In this document: in pieces, positions 34,857 through 42,832 of the stretch
How the letters are laid out: every line of letters begins with the position of its first letter
Position numbering within the stretch: position 1 is the first letter of the stretch
NCBI RefSeq assembly: GCF_008087625.1
Contig: NZ_CP042997.1
Coordinates: 4,340,001-4,404,000, forward strand
From: Aquisphaera giovannonii
GTDB lineage: Bacteria; Planctomycetota; Planctomycetia; Isosphaerales; Isosphaeraceae
Direction: 5' to 3'
Length of the DNA stretch: 64,000 nucleotides
Notes under the pieces: model-generated
Databases searched by the model: none
What the model was told of the DNA's origin: nothing
What the model saw: the letters and a program-made list of their open reading frames with translations, nothing else
Translations under genes and position numbers: made by a program

Positions 34857-35852
34857 TCAGGGAAGCGCCGACCGCCCCAGGAGGGGCGCCGGCAGCCGAT
34901 AGACGACGGACTGGTCCACGGGGACGAACCCGAGCGACTGGTAGAGCTCCAGCGCCGGCTCGTTGGTGGTCGGCGTCTGGACCTCGACCGCCTGGACGCC
35001 GAACTCGCGGGCCCAGCGGAGGACCTCGGAGACGAGGTGGCGGCCGTAGCCCTTGCGGCGCTGCCGCTCCGGGACGTGGACGTCGATCAGGCCGAGGCGG
35101 GAACGGCCGTCGCCCCGGCCGAAGAGGCTCATGTCCCAGGTGGCGGCCCGGGCCAGGAGCTCCCCATCGGCCCGAGCCCGCAGCGTCGCCCTGGAGAGGT
35201 GGAACTCGCCGATCGCCAGCTCCTCCCACCAGTTGGACGCCAGGACGTCCTCGACGATCTCCAGCTCGGCCTGGCGGCGGATCAGGACGGCCCGCGGGTC
35301 GCGGCGGTCGGGCACGCCCAGGTCGTACTCGAAGCAGACCGCGGTGCTGATCGGCTCGTAACCCATCGCGGCCAGTGCCTGAGCGACGATCGGGTGGGAC
35401 GAGAGGAACCCGGAGCACTCCGGTCCGGCGTAGATGCCCCAGTAGAACGGGTTGAGGGGGAACTGCCCGCCCGCGTAGAGCACCTTCGCGCCCCGGGAAC
35501 GCAGGTATCGCTCGGCCTCGAGGATCAGGGCGCGGGCCGCGTCGAGCTCGCCCGGGATGCCGGGCTCGACGGCCAGCATCGCGATCGTCCCCATCTCGGG
35601 GCTCGGGTCCAGGGGCCGCGACGCCTCGACGGGGAGTTCCGGGCCGAATCCCGCGTGCACGAAGCCGACCGCGCGGCCGTCGAGCTCCGCCACGATCAGC
35701 CCGGCCCGATCGAAGACGGGCAGGTTGAACGCCCGATCGTCGAGCTCATGGGCGCGGATCGGACGCACCGCACCGCGCCCCGGGACCGTCGCGTTCCAGA
35801 GCCGGGCCAGGTCGGGCGGATCACCGTTGCGGAAGGGTCGGTAGCGGATCAC
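34857..35852 (-). CDS. Tandem GNAT acetyltransferase
   Basis: A 331-residue protein with two GNAT folds. The first (1-155) begins IRYRPFRNGDPPDLARLWN but its acetyl-CoA loop is weak (AVEPGIPGELDAARALI). The second (about 175-325) has the full pyrophosphate-binding loop IDVHVPERQRRKGYGRHLV and the terminal ALELYQSLGFVPVD. Two-domain GNATs of this kind usually keep one active site. The acetyl acceptor is unknown and no neighbour suggests one. The start at 35852 is ATG. Confidence 0.88.
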   Translation of the reverse strand: MIRYRPFRNGDPPDLARLWNATVPGRGAVRPIRAHELDDRAFNLPVFDRAGLIVAELDGRAVGFVHAGFGPELPVEASRPLDPSPEMGTIAMLAVEPGIPGELDAARALILEAERYLRSRGAKVLYAGGQFPLNPFYWGIYAGPECSGFLSSHPIVAQALAAMGYEPISTAVCFEYDLGVPDRRDPRAVLIRRQAELEIVEDVLASNWWEELAIGEFHLSRATLRARADGELLARAATWDMSLFGRGDGRSRLGLIDVHVPERQRRKGYGRHLVSEVLRWAREFGVQAVEVQTPTTNEPALELYQSLGFVPVDQSVVYRLPAPLLGRSALP

Positions 35853-35903
35853 GGCACTCGTTCGCGACGACCTCCCTCGGGCGGGGCCGGGACGGTGGGC
35901 GGC

Positions 35904-36212
35904 TCACGGGACCTCGACGTAAACGTCCTGACCTTCCACGCTTACCGGGAAAACGGGCACTTTGATCTTGGGGCCGAGCGGGCTTGCGCCGGTGCAGACG
36001 TCGAATTGCCAGCCGTGCCAGGGGCAGGCGACCTTCGTCCCCTTGAGCGGCCCGTCGGCGAGCGGCCCCCCCTGGTGAGGGCAGATGCCGTCGATGACGT
36101 GGACCTGGCCGTCCACGTTGAACAGCGCGTAGATGCGACCCTCGAACTCGACCTCCTTCGCCCCTCCCGGGGGTAGCTCCTCCAGGGTCGCCATCTTCAC
36201 GAGCTTCGACAT
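35904..36212 (-). CDS. Rieske [2Fe-2S] ferredoxin
   Basis: A 102-residue Rieske protein of the dioxygenase-ferredoxin type. The cluster ligands are Cys44-His46 (CPHQGG) and Cys63-His66 (CPWHGW), in a single Rieske fold without membrane anchor. Such proteins pass electrons to oxygenases or oxidoreductases. The start at 36212 has GGAGG just upstream. It is divergent from the FAD-dependent oxidoreductase gene, with about 80 bases between the starts, so the two may share regulation and perhaps function. Confidence 0.93.
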   Translation of the reverse strand: MSKLVKMATLEELPPGGAKEVEFEGRIYALFNVDGQVHVIDGICPHQGGPLADGPLKGTKVACPWHGWQFDVCTGASPLGPKIKVPVFPVSVEGQDVYVEVP

Positions 36213-36294
36213 CCCGCCTCCTCCAAACCTCGAATCCACGCGGATCGTTCGTTCCGATCCCGTTCCAGTCTAGCAAACCCTTGCTAGGCCGAGA

Positions 36295-37944
36295 ATGCAG
36301 CCGGGCGCCTACAACAGAGTGGCATCGGTTGCGGAAGGCGACGATGCGTCATGGGAGGCGGCATCCTTGATCTACGACCTGGTGGTGATCGGCGGCGGGA
36401 TCGGCGGGCTGGCGACGGCTGCTCTGGCACAAGGGCGGGGGCTCCGGACCGCGCTGCTCGAGGCCCACACGAGGCTCGGAGGCTGCGCGGGGTATTTCGA
36501 CCGCGGCCCTTTCACGTTCGACGCCGGGGCGACTGCGATCATGGGCCTCGGCGTGGGGGAGCCGGTGGGCGACCTGCTCGCGGCGGTCGGCCTCGAATTC
36601 GATGCGGCCGAGACGCCGAGCTACCGGGTCCACCTCCCCGATCGGTCGATCGACATCGTCCCCGATGCGACCGAGTTCCTCGCCCGCGACGCCGAGGCGT
36701 TCGGCCCGGAACATGCCCGGAGGCGCCGTGCGTTCTGGAGCCTCCAGGCGGCCGTGGGCGGCCGCCTCTTCCGCGCGGCGGGCCGGGTACCGAGGCTGCC
36801 GGCCCGGTCGGCGGCCGACCTCTGGCACGACCTCAAGGCGCTGGGCCTCCCCGGCCTGGCGGCCGCCTCCACCGCCGCGATGACGGTCCTGCAGGTGCTC
36901 CGGATCCTCGGCCTGGACCGGGACCTGCCGTTCCGCTCGTTCGTGGCGATGCTCCTCCAGGACACGGCCCAGGCCGGGCCGGAGACCGTCCCGTTCGCCA
37001 ACGCCGCCGCCTGCCTCCAGGCGTACCGGCTCGGAATGCGAAGGCCGCGAGGGGGCATGAAGGCCCTGGCCGAAGGGCTCGGCCGGCGATTCGCGGGGCA
37101 GGGGGGCGACATCCGCACGGCGACGATCGTCGACCGCGTCGAGGCGAGGACCGGCGAGGATGATGACGCCGACGGGCCGCCCGGCGGGTTCGTCGTCACG
37201 ACACGCCGCCGCGACCGCCTGTCCGCGAGGCAGGTCGCCTTCAACCTCCCGCTCGACCTGGCGGCCCGATTGCTCGGGCGGAGCCTGGAAGGCCGCCTCG
37301 CCCGCGACGAGCGGAAGTCGCGCGCGGCCTGGAGCGCGTTCACGGGTTACCTGGCCATATGCCGATCGGCGATCGACGACGACGCCCCGCTGTTCCACCA
37401 GGTCCTCCGCGACTACGACGCACCGAGCCACGACGGCAACAACGTCCTGATCTCGCTCTCGCCGCCCGGCGACGAGGCGTACGGGCCGCCGGGCGTCCGC
37501 GTCGCCACGATGTCCACGCACACGAGGCCCGCGGACTGGGCGGGCCTGGATCGCGAAACCTACGGCCTGAAGAAGGCGGACTTCCGCGACCGCCTGCTCG
37601 ACGCCTTGGCCCGGGCCCTGCCGGATGTGCCGGCGGCCCTCGTCCACGACGAGTTCGCCTCGCCCCGCAGCTTCCGGCGCTACACCCGGCGGGCCGAGGG
37701 GGCGGTCGGCGGTGCGCCGGTCTCGCGATGGAACAGCAACGCGCTGGCGGTCGGCTCCGACGTCCTGGGGCCCGGACTCTGGGTGGTCGGCGATTCGGTC
37801 TTCCCCGGTCAGGGGACGATGGCCGTCGTGCTCTCGGCCATCCGGGTCGTCGAGCGGGTCACCGGCCGGCCGTGGACGCCGCGGACGGCCACTCACCGCC
37901 GGGAGCCGGTGACCGGGCGGGCGAACTTGCAGCCGCAGCCGTAG
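36295..37944 (+). CDS. FAD-dependent oxidoreductase, phytoene desaturase/CrtISO-like
   Basis: A 549-residue flavoprotein. The dinucleotide-binding motif is YDLVVIGGGIGGLATAALAQ near residue 27, then LLEAHTRLGGCAGYF. The C-terminal FAD-contact region is LWVVGDSVFPGQGTMAVVLS. It belongs with the phytoene desaturase/carotenoid isomerase/retinol saturase group. No carotenoid biosynthesis genes are adjacent, so the substrate is uncertain. The ATG at 36295 has no good ribosome site; a TTG at 36367 just before IYDLVVIGGG is an alternative. The 3' end overlaps the convergent RING-like gene by 52 bases. Confidence 0.88.
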   Translation: MQPGAYNRVASVAEGDDASWEAASLIYDLVVIGGGIGGLATAALAQGRGLRTALLEAHTRLGGCAGYFDRGPFTFDAGATAIMGLGVGEPVGDLLAAVGLEFDAAETPSYRVHLPDRSIDIVPDATEFLARDAEAFGPEHARRRRAFWSLQAAVGGRLFRAAGRVPRLPARSAADLWHDLKALGLPGLAAASTAAMTVLQVLRILGLDRDLPFRSFVAMLLQDTAQAGPETVPFANAAACLQAYRLGMRRPRGGMKALAEGLGRRFAGQGGDIRTATIVDRVEARTGEDDDADGPPGGFVVTTRRRDRLSARQVAFNLPLDLAARLLGRSLEGRLARDERKSRAAWSAFTGYLAICRSAIDDDAPLFHQVLRDYDAPSHDGNNVLISLSPPGDEAYGPPGVRVATMSTHTRPADWAGLDRETYGLKKADFRDRLLDALARALPDVPAALVHDEFASPRSFRRYTRRAEGAVGGAPVSRWNSNALAVGSDVLGPGLWVVGDSVFPGQGTMAVVLSAIRVVERVTGRPWTPRTATHRREPVTGRANLQPQP

Positions 37945-38741
37945 ATGGAGCAGGCGCCGACGTACTCCCAGCAATCGCGATGGTGGGGGGTCTGGCACTT
38001 GGTGCAGGCGACGGCCTCGGCGTCCTCGCCGATCGGCTCGCCGCAGACCTTGCACGTCGGCGGGCCCTCGTCCGGGTCGGCCTCCCCGGGCTTGTCGACG
38101 ATGGCGATCCCCTCGGACATCCGGCGTCGGACCCCCTGCTGGAGGCCGTCGTGGATGACGAGCGCCTCCCTCACGGCCCGGGCGAGGGCCTCGACGCTCT
38201 GCCCGAGGTTGCGATCGACCTGCACGAGCATGCGTTCGGGATTGATCGAGACGAGCATCCCCCCCTGATGGACGAGCCGCGACAGGTTGCCGACGGCCTC
38301 GCGGACGTCCGGGTTCAGGAAGTCGCGGGCCATGTCGGCGTCATTCGCCTGCACGAGGTAGTCGTGGTCGAAGCCCGCGCTGCCCGATCGCACCAGCCGG
38401 GTCCCCTTGGGCGCCTGCGCCGGCGCGGGCCGGCTGACCGGCGCGAGCTCCATGCGGAACGGGATCCCCTTCGGGAACCTCGCGACGACCCGGGTGCGCG
38501 GGAGGCTGGTCTGGCCGGGGATCGTCGGCGCGAGCCCCACCCGGACGAGTGTCCCCTGGTGATTGAAACTGACCGTCGGCGGGTCGCTGAGCCCCCGGCT
38601 CTCGTACCGCCCCTGATACCTCGCCGCGAGCTGCCGGTACGCCCGGAACCTCGCCCCCTGCCAGAGCGAGCCGAACGAGACCATCAGCCGGATGAAGGCG
38701 TAGATGAACAGGACGATCAGGGCCAGGACGAGGATTTCCAT
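37893..38741 (-). CDS. Membrane-anchored Prok-RING-like protein
   Basis: A 282-residue protein. A single N-terminal membrane helix (ILVLALIVLFIYAFIRLMV) precedes a globular region of about 190 residues with no recognised fold. The C-terminus from about residue 230 is a Cys/His metal domain: CKVCGEPI, CTKCQTPHHRDCWEY, then CSIYGCGCKF, matching the prokaryotic RING-finger type (Prok-RING, PF14446), which binds two zinc ions. Prok-RING proteins occur with putative bacterial ubiquitin-like or envelope stress systems, none of which is visible here. The start at 38741 is preferred over an ATG 144 bases upstream. Confidence 0.82.
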   Translation of the reverse strand: MEILVLALIVLFIYAFIRLMVSFGSLWQGARFRAYRQLAARYQGRYESRGLSDPPTVSFNHQGTLVRVGLAPTIPGQTSLPRTRVVARFPKGIPFRMELAPVSRPAPAQAPKGTRLVRSGSAGFDHDYLVQANDADMARDFLNPDVREAVGNLSRLVHQGGMLVSINPERMLVQVDRNLGQSVEALARAVREALVIHDGLQQGVRRRMSEGIAIVDKPGEADPDEGPPTCKVCGEPIGEDAEAVACTKCQTPHHRDCWEYVGACSIYGCGCKFARPVTGSRR

Positions 38742-38790
38742 GGGATCCAATCTAATTCGGAAGCCAGGCGGCTCGCAATCAGACTCAGGG

Positions 38791-39013
38791 ACTAACCACA
38801 GAGGCACAGAGGGCACAGAGAAGGCGGGGAAGAGGGGAGAAGCGGCGGGGCGGGAAGGGGAGCCCGAATTGAGCCGCCCCATCATGAACCATAATAAAGC
38901 ACATAATTACATCAACAATAATAATTCTAGTAATCTAGATTGAAACCGCCAAGCCATGCCTCGCTGCTCTCTCTTCCGGTCTTCTCTGTGCCCTTTGTGC
39001 CTCTGTGGTTAGT
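38791..39013. repeat. Inverted-repeat (MITE-like) element
   Basis: Two 32-base arms, 38791-38822 (begins ACTAACCACAGAGGCACAGA) and 38982-39013, are reverse complements with one mismatch. Imperfect complementarity continues some 25 bases inwards. The 160-base interior contains a strikingly AT-rich segment (38880-38945) in otherwise about 70% GC DNA. There is no coding capacity. The right arm supplies the TAA stop (39009-39011) of the phosphopantetheinyl transferase gene. No target-site duplication is evident. Confidence 0.75.
38891..38918 (-). promoter_or_regulatory. Promoter candidate inside the inverted-repeat element
   Basis: On the minus strand TTGTTG (38918-38913) and TATTAT (38896-38891) are separated by 16 bases. 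It would drive the RING-like gene, with the left repeat arm placed in its 5' leader. Confidence 0.35.
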
Positions 39014-39785
39014 ACCGATCCGGATCATGGACTGCCAGGGCGGCGATGTATCCCGCCCGGGGCCGCCCTTCCCAGAGCTGCCAGCCGTGGACGCGGAAGC
39101 GGGGCCCGGCGGGCCGGAAGGCGGGGGTGAGGGGGTCGTCGCCGAACATCGTCTCGTAGCCCGTCGCGAGCCCCGCGAGGCCGACCCCGATGGCCTTGAG
39201 GATGGCCTCCTTGCGGGTCCATCCGCGGAGGAAGGCGAGCTCCTGGGCGAGGTCGTCGAGCGCCGCGAAGCGATCGAGCTCGGCCGGCGTGAAGTAGGAT
39301 TCGACGATCCGCTTCGCCTCGCGGACGGGCCGCTCCTGCTCGATGTCCACGCCGAGCTCCCGCCCCCGGCAGGCCGCGATCAGGGCGAGCTCCCCGGAAT
39401 GCGAGACGTTGAAGTGCAGGGGCCTCTCCGGCATCCGGTCGATCCCCGCCGCCAGCACCGGCTTCCCTCCCGTGCCCGCGGCGAACTCGACGGCCCCCGG
39501 CGGCACCTCCAGCAACGCCCCGAGGATCCTCCGGAGCGCCGCCCGGCAGACCGCGAACCGCCGCCGGTCCCGCCCCCGGACGAACCGCAGGGCTCGCGCG
39601 CGCTCCACGTCGTCGAGGATCGCCCAGTCCCCGAAAGTCGCCGGCTCGAAGGCCACGTCCCTGTCCGAGTCGTCCCCCAGGCTCACGACGAACACCCGCA
39701 GCTCCCCAGCCCCGAGCTGCCCGACGGGATCGCCCGGACGCCATTCGTGGAACACCGGCGAGTGAGATGCATCCTCTGCGGCCAT
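39009..39785 (-). CDS. 4'-phosphopantetheinyl transferase, Sfp type
   Basis: A 258-residue enzyme that moves the phosphopantetheine arm from CoA to acyl- or peptidyl-carrier proteins. The Sfp-type motifs are all present: LHFNVSHSGELALIA, LGVDIEQER (Mg-binding Asp and Glu) and WTRKEAILKAIGVGLA. Length is normal for the two-lobed Sfp class. No carrier protein or polyketide/NRPS genes are near. The stop codon is provided by the arm of an inverted-repeat element, so the original C-terminus may have been slightly different. Confidence 0.93.
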   Translation of the reverse strand: MAAEDASHSPVFHEWRPGDPVGQLGAGELRVFVVSLGDDSDRDVAFEPATFGDWAILDDVERARALRFVRGRDRRRFAVCRAALRRILGALLEVPPGAVEFAAGTGGKPVLAAGIDRMPERPLHFNVSHSGELALIAACRGRELGVDIEQERPVREAKRIVESYFTPAELDRFAALDDLAQELAFLRGWTRKEAILKAIGVGLAGLATGYETMFGDDPLTPAFRPAGPRFRVHGWQLWEGRPRAGYIAALAVHDPDRY

Positions 39786-39925
39786 GCCTGATCATCCATC
39801 CCACGTACCCCCGCGGCCTGCGGAGGAGGCCGCGGAGCTGATGCGACAACTCCCAGGCAAGAGCTTAGCAGATCTGCCGCCTACGGGACGGCCCTGTTCG
39901 CGCTCCACGCCGATCGCGGCTGGGC

Positions 39926-39931
39926 TATAAT
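39926..39931 (+). promoter_or_regulatory. -10 box upstream of Uma2 gene
   Basis: A perfect TATAAT lies 58 bases before the Uma2 start; the -35 is not conserved. Confidence 0.35.
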
Positions 39932-39988
39932 GGGCTCGCGGGAACGATGCGGCCCCTTCCTCGGCCCGGTTCGCAGGGAAGTCCTCCC

Positions 39989-40696
39989 ATGAGCACCTTC
40001 ACCCCCCGGACGCCGCACCCCGGGATCGTCTACCCGGACAGCGACGGGCAGCCCATGGCCGAGAACACGCTCCAGTTCCAGTGGATCGTCACCATCAAGG
40101 AGAACCTCGACGCGGCCTTCCGGGACCGCCCCGACGTCTTCGTCGCCGGCGACCTCTTCTGGTATCCCGTCGAGGGGGACAACAAGACCCGGACCGCCCC
40201 CGACGCGATGGTCGCGATCGGCCGCCCCAAGGGCTACCGCGGCTCCTACATGCAGTGGCTCGAGGGCGACGTCCCGCCCCAGGTCGTCTTCGAAGTCCTC
40301 TCCCCGGGCAACAGCGGACCTGAGATGGTCCGCAAGCGCGGCTTCTACGAGCGCTTCGGCGTCCGGGAGTACTACGTCTACGACCCCGACGACGACACCC
40401 TCGAGGGCTGGATCCGCCACGGCGACACGCTGGAGAAGATCCCGGACATGGCGGGCTGGGTCAGCCCCCTGCTGGGCATCCGCTTCGACACCTCCACAAC
40501 GCCGCTGACGATCTACAAGCCCGACGGAAGCCGCTTCCGCACCTTCGACGAGATCGATCGGGACAACCAGGCCCTCGCACGCGACAATCAGGCCCTCGCA
40601 CGCGAGCGCGACGCCGCGGTGCGGCAGGCCGCGGAGAGCCAGGAGCGTGCCAGGCAACTCGAGGCCAGGCTGCGGGAACTCGGGCTCGAACCCTGA
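39989..40696 (+). CDS. Uma2 family (DUF820) putative endonuclease
   Basis: A 235-residue protein of the PD-(D/E)XK superfamily, Uma2/DUF820, expanded in cyanobacteria and planctomycetes. The nuclease core has APDAMVAIGRPK with the metal-binding Asp, then PPQVVFEVLSPGN with the following Glu, and VREYYVYDPDDD. The last 45 residues form a repeated charged coiled coil (RDNQALARDNQALARERD). The biological target is unknown. ATG at 39989 is chosen over an upstream in-frame ATG whose extension is Pro-rich. Confidence 0.9.
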   Translation: MSTFTPRTPHPGIVYPDSDGQPMAENTLQFQWIVTIKENLDAAFRDRPDVFVAGDLFWYPVEGDNKTRTAPDAMVAIGRPKGYRGSYMQWLEGDVPPQVVFEVLSPGNSGPEMVRKRGFYERFGVREYYVYDPDDDTLEGWIRHGDTLEKIPDMAGWVSPLLGIRFDTSTTPLTIYKPDGSRFRTFDEIDRDNQALARDNQALARERDAAVRQAAESQERARQLEARLRELGLEP

Positions 40697-40737
40697 GCGG
40701 GGATCTGGGAGCGGGGTCCGTACCGACAGGAGGTCAT

Positions 40738-41394
40738 TCAGCCGGCGATCCCCGCGATGTCCCGGAGGACCCGGTATACCTCCCCGGCGATGATCTTCGC
40801 CCCGTCGTCGTTCGGGTGCAGCTCGTCGGCGAAGTGCTCGTCGCGGAGCACCGGGTTGAGGTCCACGAGCGGGATATCCGCGTCCCGGCAAAAGCATCCC
40901 AGCCGCCCGTTGTGGTAGGCCCGATGGCACCGCAGTTGCTCCGCGATCGCCCTGGGGAACATCGAGCCGTTCGCGGGGGGCACGTTCAGGAGGATCGGCC
41001 GTCTGCCGGCCTCCCGGATGAGCCCCGCCATCCGGCCGAGGTTCTCGATGACGCGTGGACTCGTCTCCTCCACGTCCGGCCACAGGCCAAGGTCGTTCGT
41101 GCCGTAGCCGACCACGAAGTACCGGGCGTTCGGGAAGAGCCGCAGGTAGTCGCGCACCTGGTCGACGCCGTTCAGGCTGACTTCCCCCGCGATGCCGCCG
41201 TCGCCCACGATGAGCCCCTGAGGCTCGCAGAGCGTCGCGAGGAACTCCGGGTACGTGCGGCAGGGCCAATCGCGGGCCGGCCCGAAGTTGTTCCAGCCGG
41301 TGATGCTGTCCCCCGCGCAGGCCACGTCCACCGCCAGGCGAGCCGGCTCGAAGGCGGGAGAACGGCGGTCGGCGAGGTGGAGGACGGGGGGCAA
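40738..41394 (-). CDS. SGNH/GDSL hydrolase
   Basis: A 218-residue esterase/lipase-type protein. The four SGNH blocks are visible: block I VACAGDSITGW (Ser), block II GDGGIAG (Gly), block III VVGYGTNDLG (Asn) and block V FADELHPNDDG (Asp and His). There is no signal peptide, so it is probably cytoplasmic. Such enzymes deacetylate sugars or hydrolyse small esters. Neighbouring genes do not indicate a pathway; it diverges from the histidine kinase gene. Confidence 0.9.
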   Translation of the reverse strand: MPPVLHLADRRSPAFEPARLAVDVACAGDSITGWNNFGPARDWPCRTYPEFLATLCEPQGLIVGDGGIAGEVSLNGVDQVRDYLRLFPNARYFVVGYGTNDLGLWPDVEETSPRVIENLGRMAGLIREAGRRPILLNVPPANGSMFPRAIAEQLRCHRAYHNGRLGCFCRDADIPLVDLNPVLRDEHFADELHPNDDGAKIIAGEVYRVLRDIAGIAG

Positions 41395-41488
41395 CGTCGG
41401 TCCCTCGAGGTGTCCGGGCCGGCCCGCGACCCCCGGGCATGCCCCGGGAGGGTGGGGATTGGGGACGGTCCCCGCCCGTTCGAGCCTT

Positions 41489-41494
41489 TATACT
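41489..41494 (+). promoter_or_regulatory. -10 candidate upstream of kinase-regulator operon
   Basis: TATACT (five of six consensus bases) lies 64 bases before the histidine kinase start; no convincing -35. Confidence 0.3.
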
Positions 41495-41557
41495 GGACCG
41501 GCCCGATCGTCGCCACATCGGCGAGGCCTCGGGCCGCATCCGTCGACCGAGCGGGCC

Positions 41558-42829
41558 ATGCTGACGCGAAATCTCCTCCTCCGTATCGCCGGGCCGAGCC
41601 TCTTCGTGAGCCTCCTGTTCCTGGCCTCCTGCCTCGCGGCGGCCGCCTACCTGCACCGGCAGCAATCCGCGTCGCTCCGGGACCTCGACGAGAACCTGTG
41701 GAGCCGACGGACCGCGGCCGATCTCCTGAGGGTCCTGGAGGACCTCCCCGGGGATCGCCCGGCGGCGGAGGAGGCCCTGGAGCGACGGCTCCGCGACCTG
41801 GTGGACCAGGCCCGGCGATACGCGGACAAGCCCGAGGAACGGCGACTGGTGGAACGACTGGAGCTGGCAAGCACGCGCTATGTTCAGCGTCGGCGGGCCG
41901 GGTCACCGGGGCCGGAGGGCGGCGACCTGACCGCCCTGGTGGAGGCCGAGCTGATCCCCGCCTGCCGCGAGCTGGAGCAGTTCAACAGCGCGGAGGTCGA
42001 TCGGTCCGAGGGCGGCCTCCACCGATCCCTGGCCTGGACGGCCTGGGGGTTGGCGGGCATCGGGCTCGCGGGCGCGGTTGCGGGCCTGATCCTGAGCTAT
42101 GTGGTGGTGCGCGGGCTGGGGCGGGCCGTCCTCAGGGCGGGGACGCTCGCCGAGGTCGGCCAGGTCGCGGCCGGCATGGCCCACGAGCTGCGGAACCCGC
42201 TCACGGCGATCAAGATGCTCGTCCAGGCCAATCGCGAGGACGCCGAGTCCCAGGGGCTCCCGGCGGAGGACCTGCGGATCATCGAGCAGGAGATCCGCCG
42301 GATGGAGGACCGGCTGAACGTGTTCATCGACTTCGCCCGCCCCCCGCGGCCGGATCGCCGGCTCGTGGACCTCAACGAGGTCGTGCACCAGACGCTCGCC
42401 CTCGTCGGCGGCCGGGCGAGGAAGCAGCGAGTGGAGCTGAAGTTCGAGCCCCCGGGGATGGCGGCCCGCGTGGAGGCCGACGGCGAGCAGCTCCGGCAGC
42501 TCCTCGTCAACCTCGCCCTCAACGCGCTCGACGTCATGCCGCGGGGCGGCGTGCTGGAGATGGAGGTCCGCCCGGGCGCCGACGGGCAGTACGAGGTCGC
42601 GGTGCTCGACACCGGGCCGGGGATCCCCGCCCGGCACCTGCCCCGGCTCTACGAGCCGTTCTTCACCAGCAAGGAGACCGGCCTGGGCCTGGGCCTGGTG
42701 GTCTCCCAGCGCATCGCCCGCGACCACGGCGGCGCGCTGCACGCGTCGAATCGGCCCCAGGGCGGCGCGCGGTTCGTGCTGCGGCTGCCGGCCCGCGAGG
42801 GGCCCGCCGGCGGAGCGATCGGGAGGTAG
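41558..42829 (+). CDS. Membrane sensor histidine kinase
   Basis: A 423-residue kinase. Two membrane helices (about 10-32 and 150-180: WGLAGIGLAGAVAGLILSYV) flank a periplasmic helical sensor of some 120 residues. The cytoplasmic part has the H box with His209 in AAGMAHELRNPLTAIK, the N box LVNLALNALDVMP, G1 VLDTGPGIP and G2 ETGLGLGLVVS. It resembles AtoS/ZraS-type kinases that pair with sigma54 activators, and indeed the NtrC-type regulator begins three bases after its stop, so they form a two-component operon. The start at 41558 (MLTRNLLLRI) immediately precedes the first helix. Confidence 0.94.
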   Translation: MLTRNLLLRIAGPSLFVSLLFLASCLAAAAYLHRQQSASLRDLDENLWSRRTAADLLRVLEDLPGDRPAAEEALERRLRDLVDQARRYADKPEERRLVERLELASTRYVQRRRAGSPGPEGGDLTALVEAELIPACRELEQFNSAEVDRSEGGLHRSLAWTAWGLAGIGLAGAVAGLILSYVVVRGLGRAVLRAGTLAEVGQVAAGMAHELRNPLTAIKMLVQANREDAESQGLPAEDLRIIEQEIRRMEDRLNVFIDFARPPRPDRRLVDLNEVVHQTLALVGGRARKQRVELKFEPPGMAARVEADGEQLRQLLVNLALNALDVMPRGGVLEMEVRPGADGQYEVAVLDTGPGIPARHLPRLYEPFFTSKETGLGLGLVVSQRIARDHGGALHASNRPQGGARFVLRLPAREGPAGGAIGR

Positions 42830-42832
42830 GCG

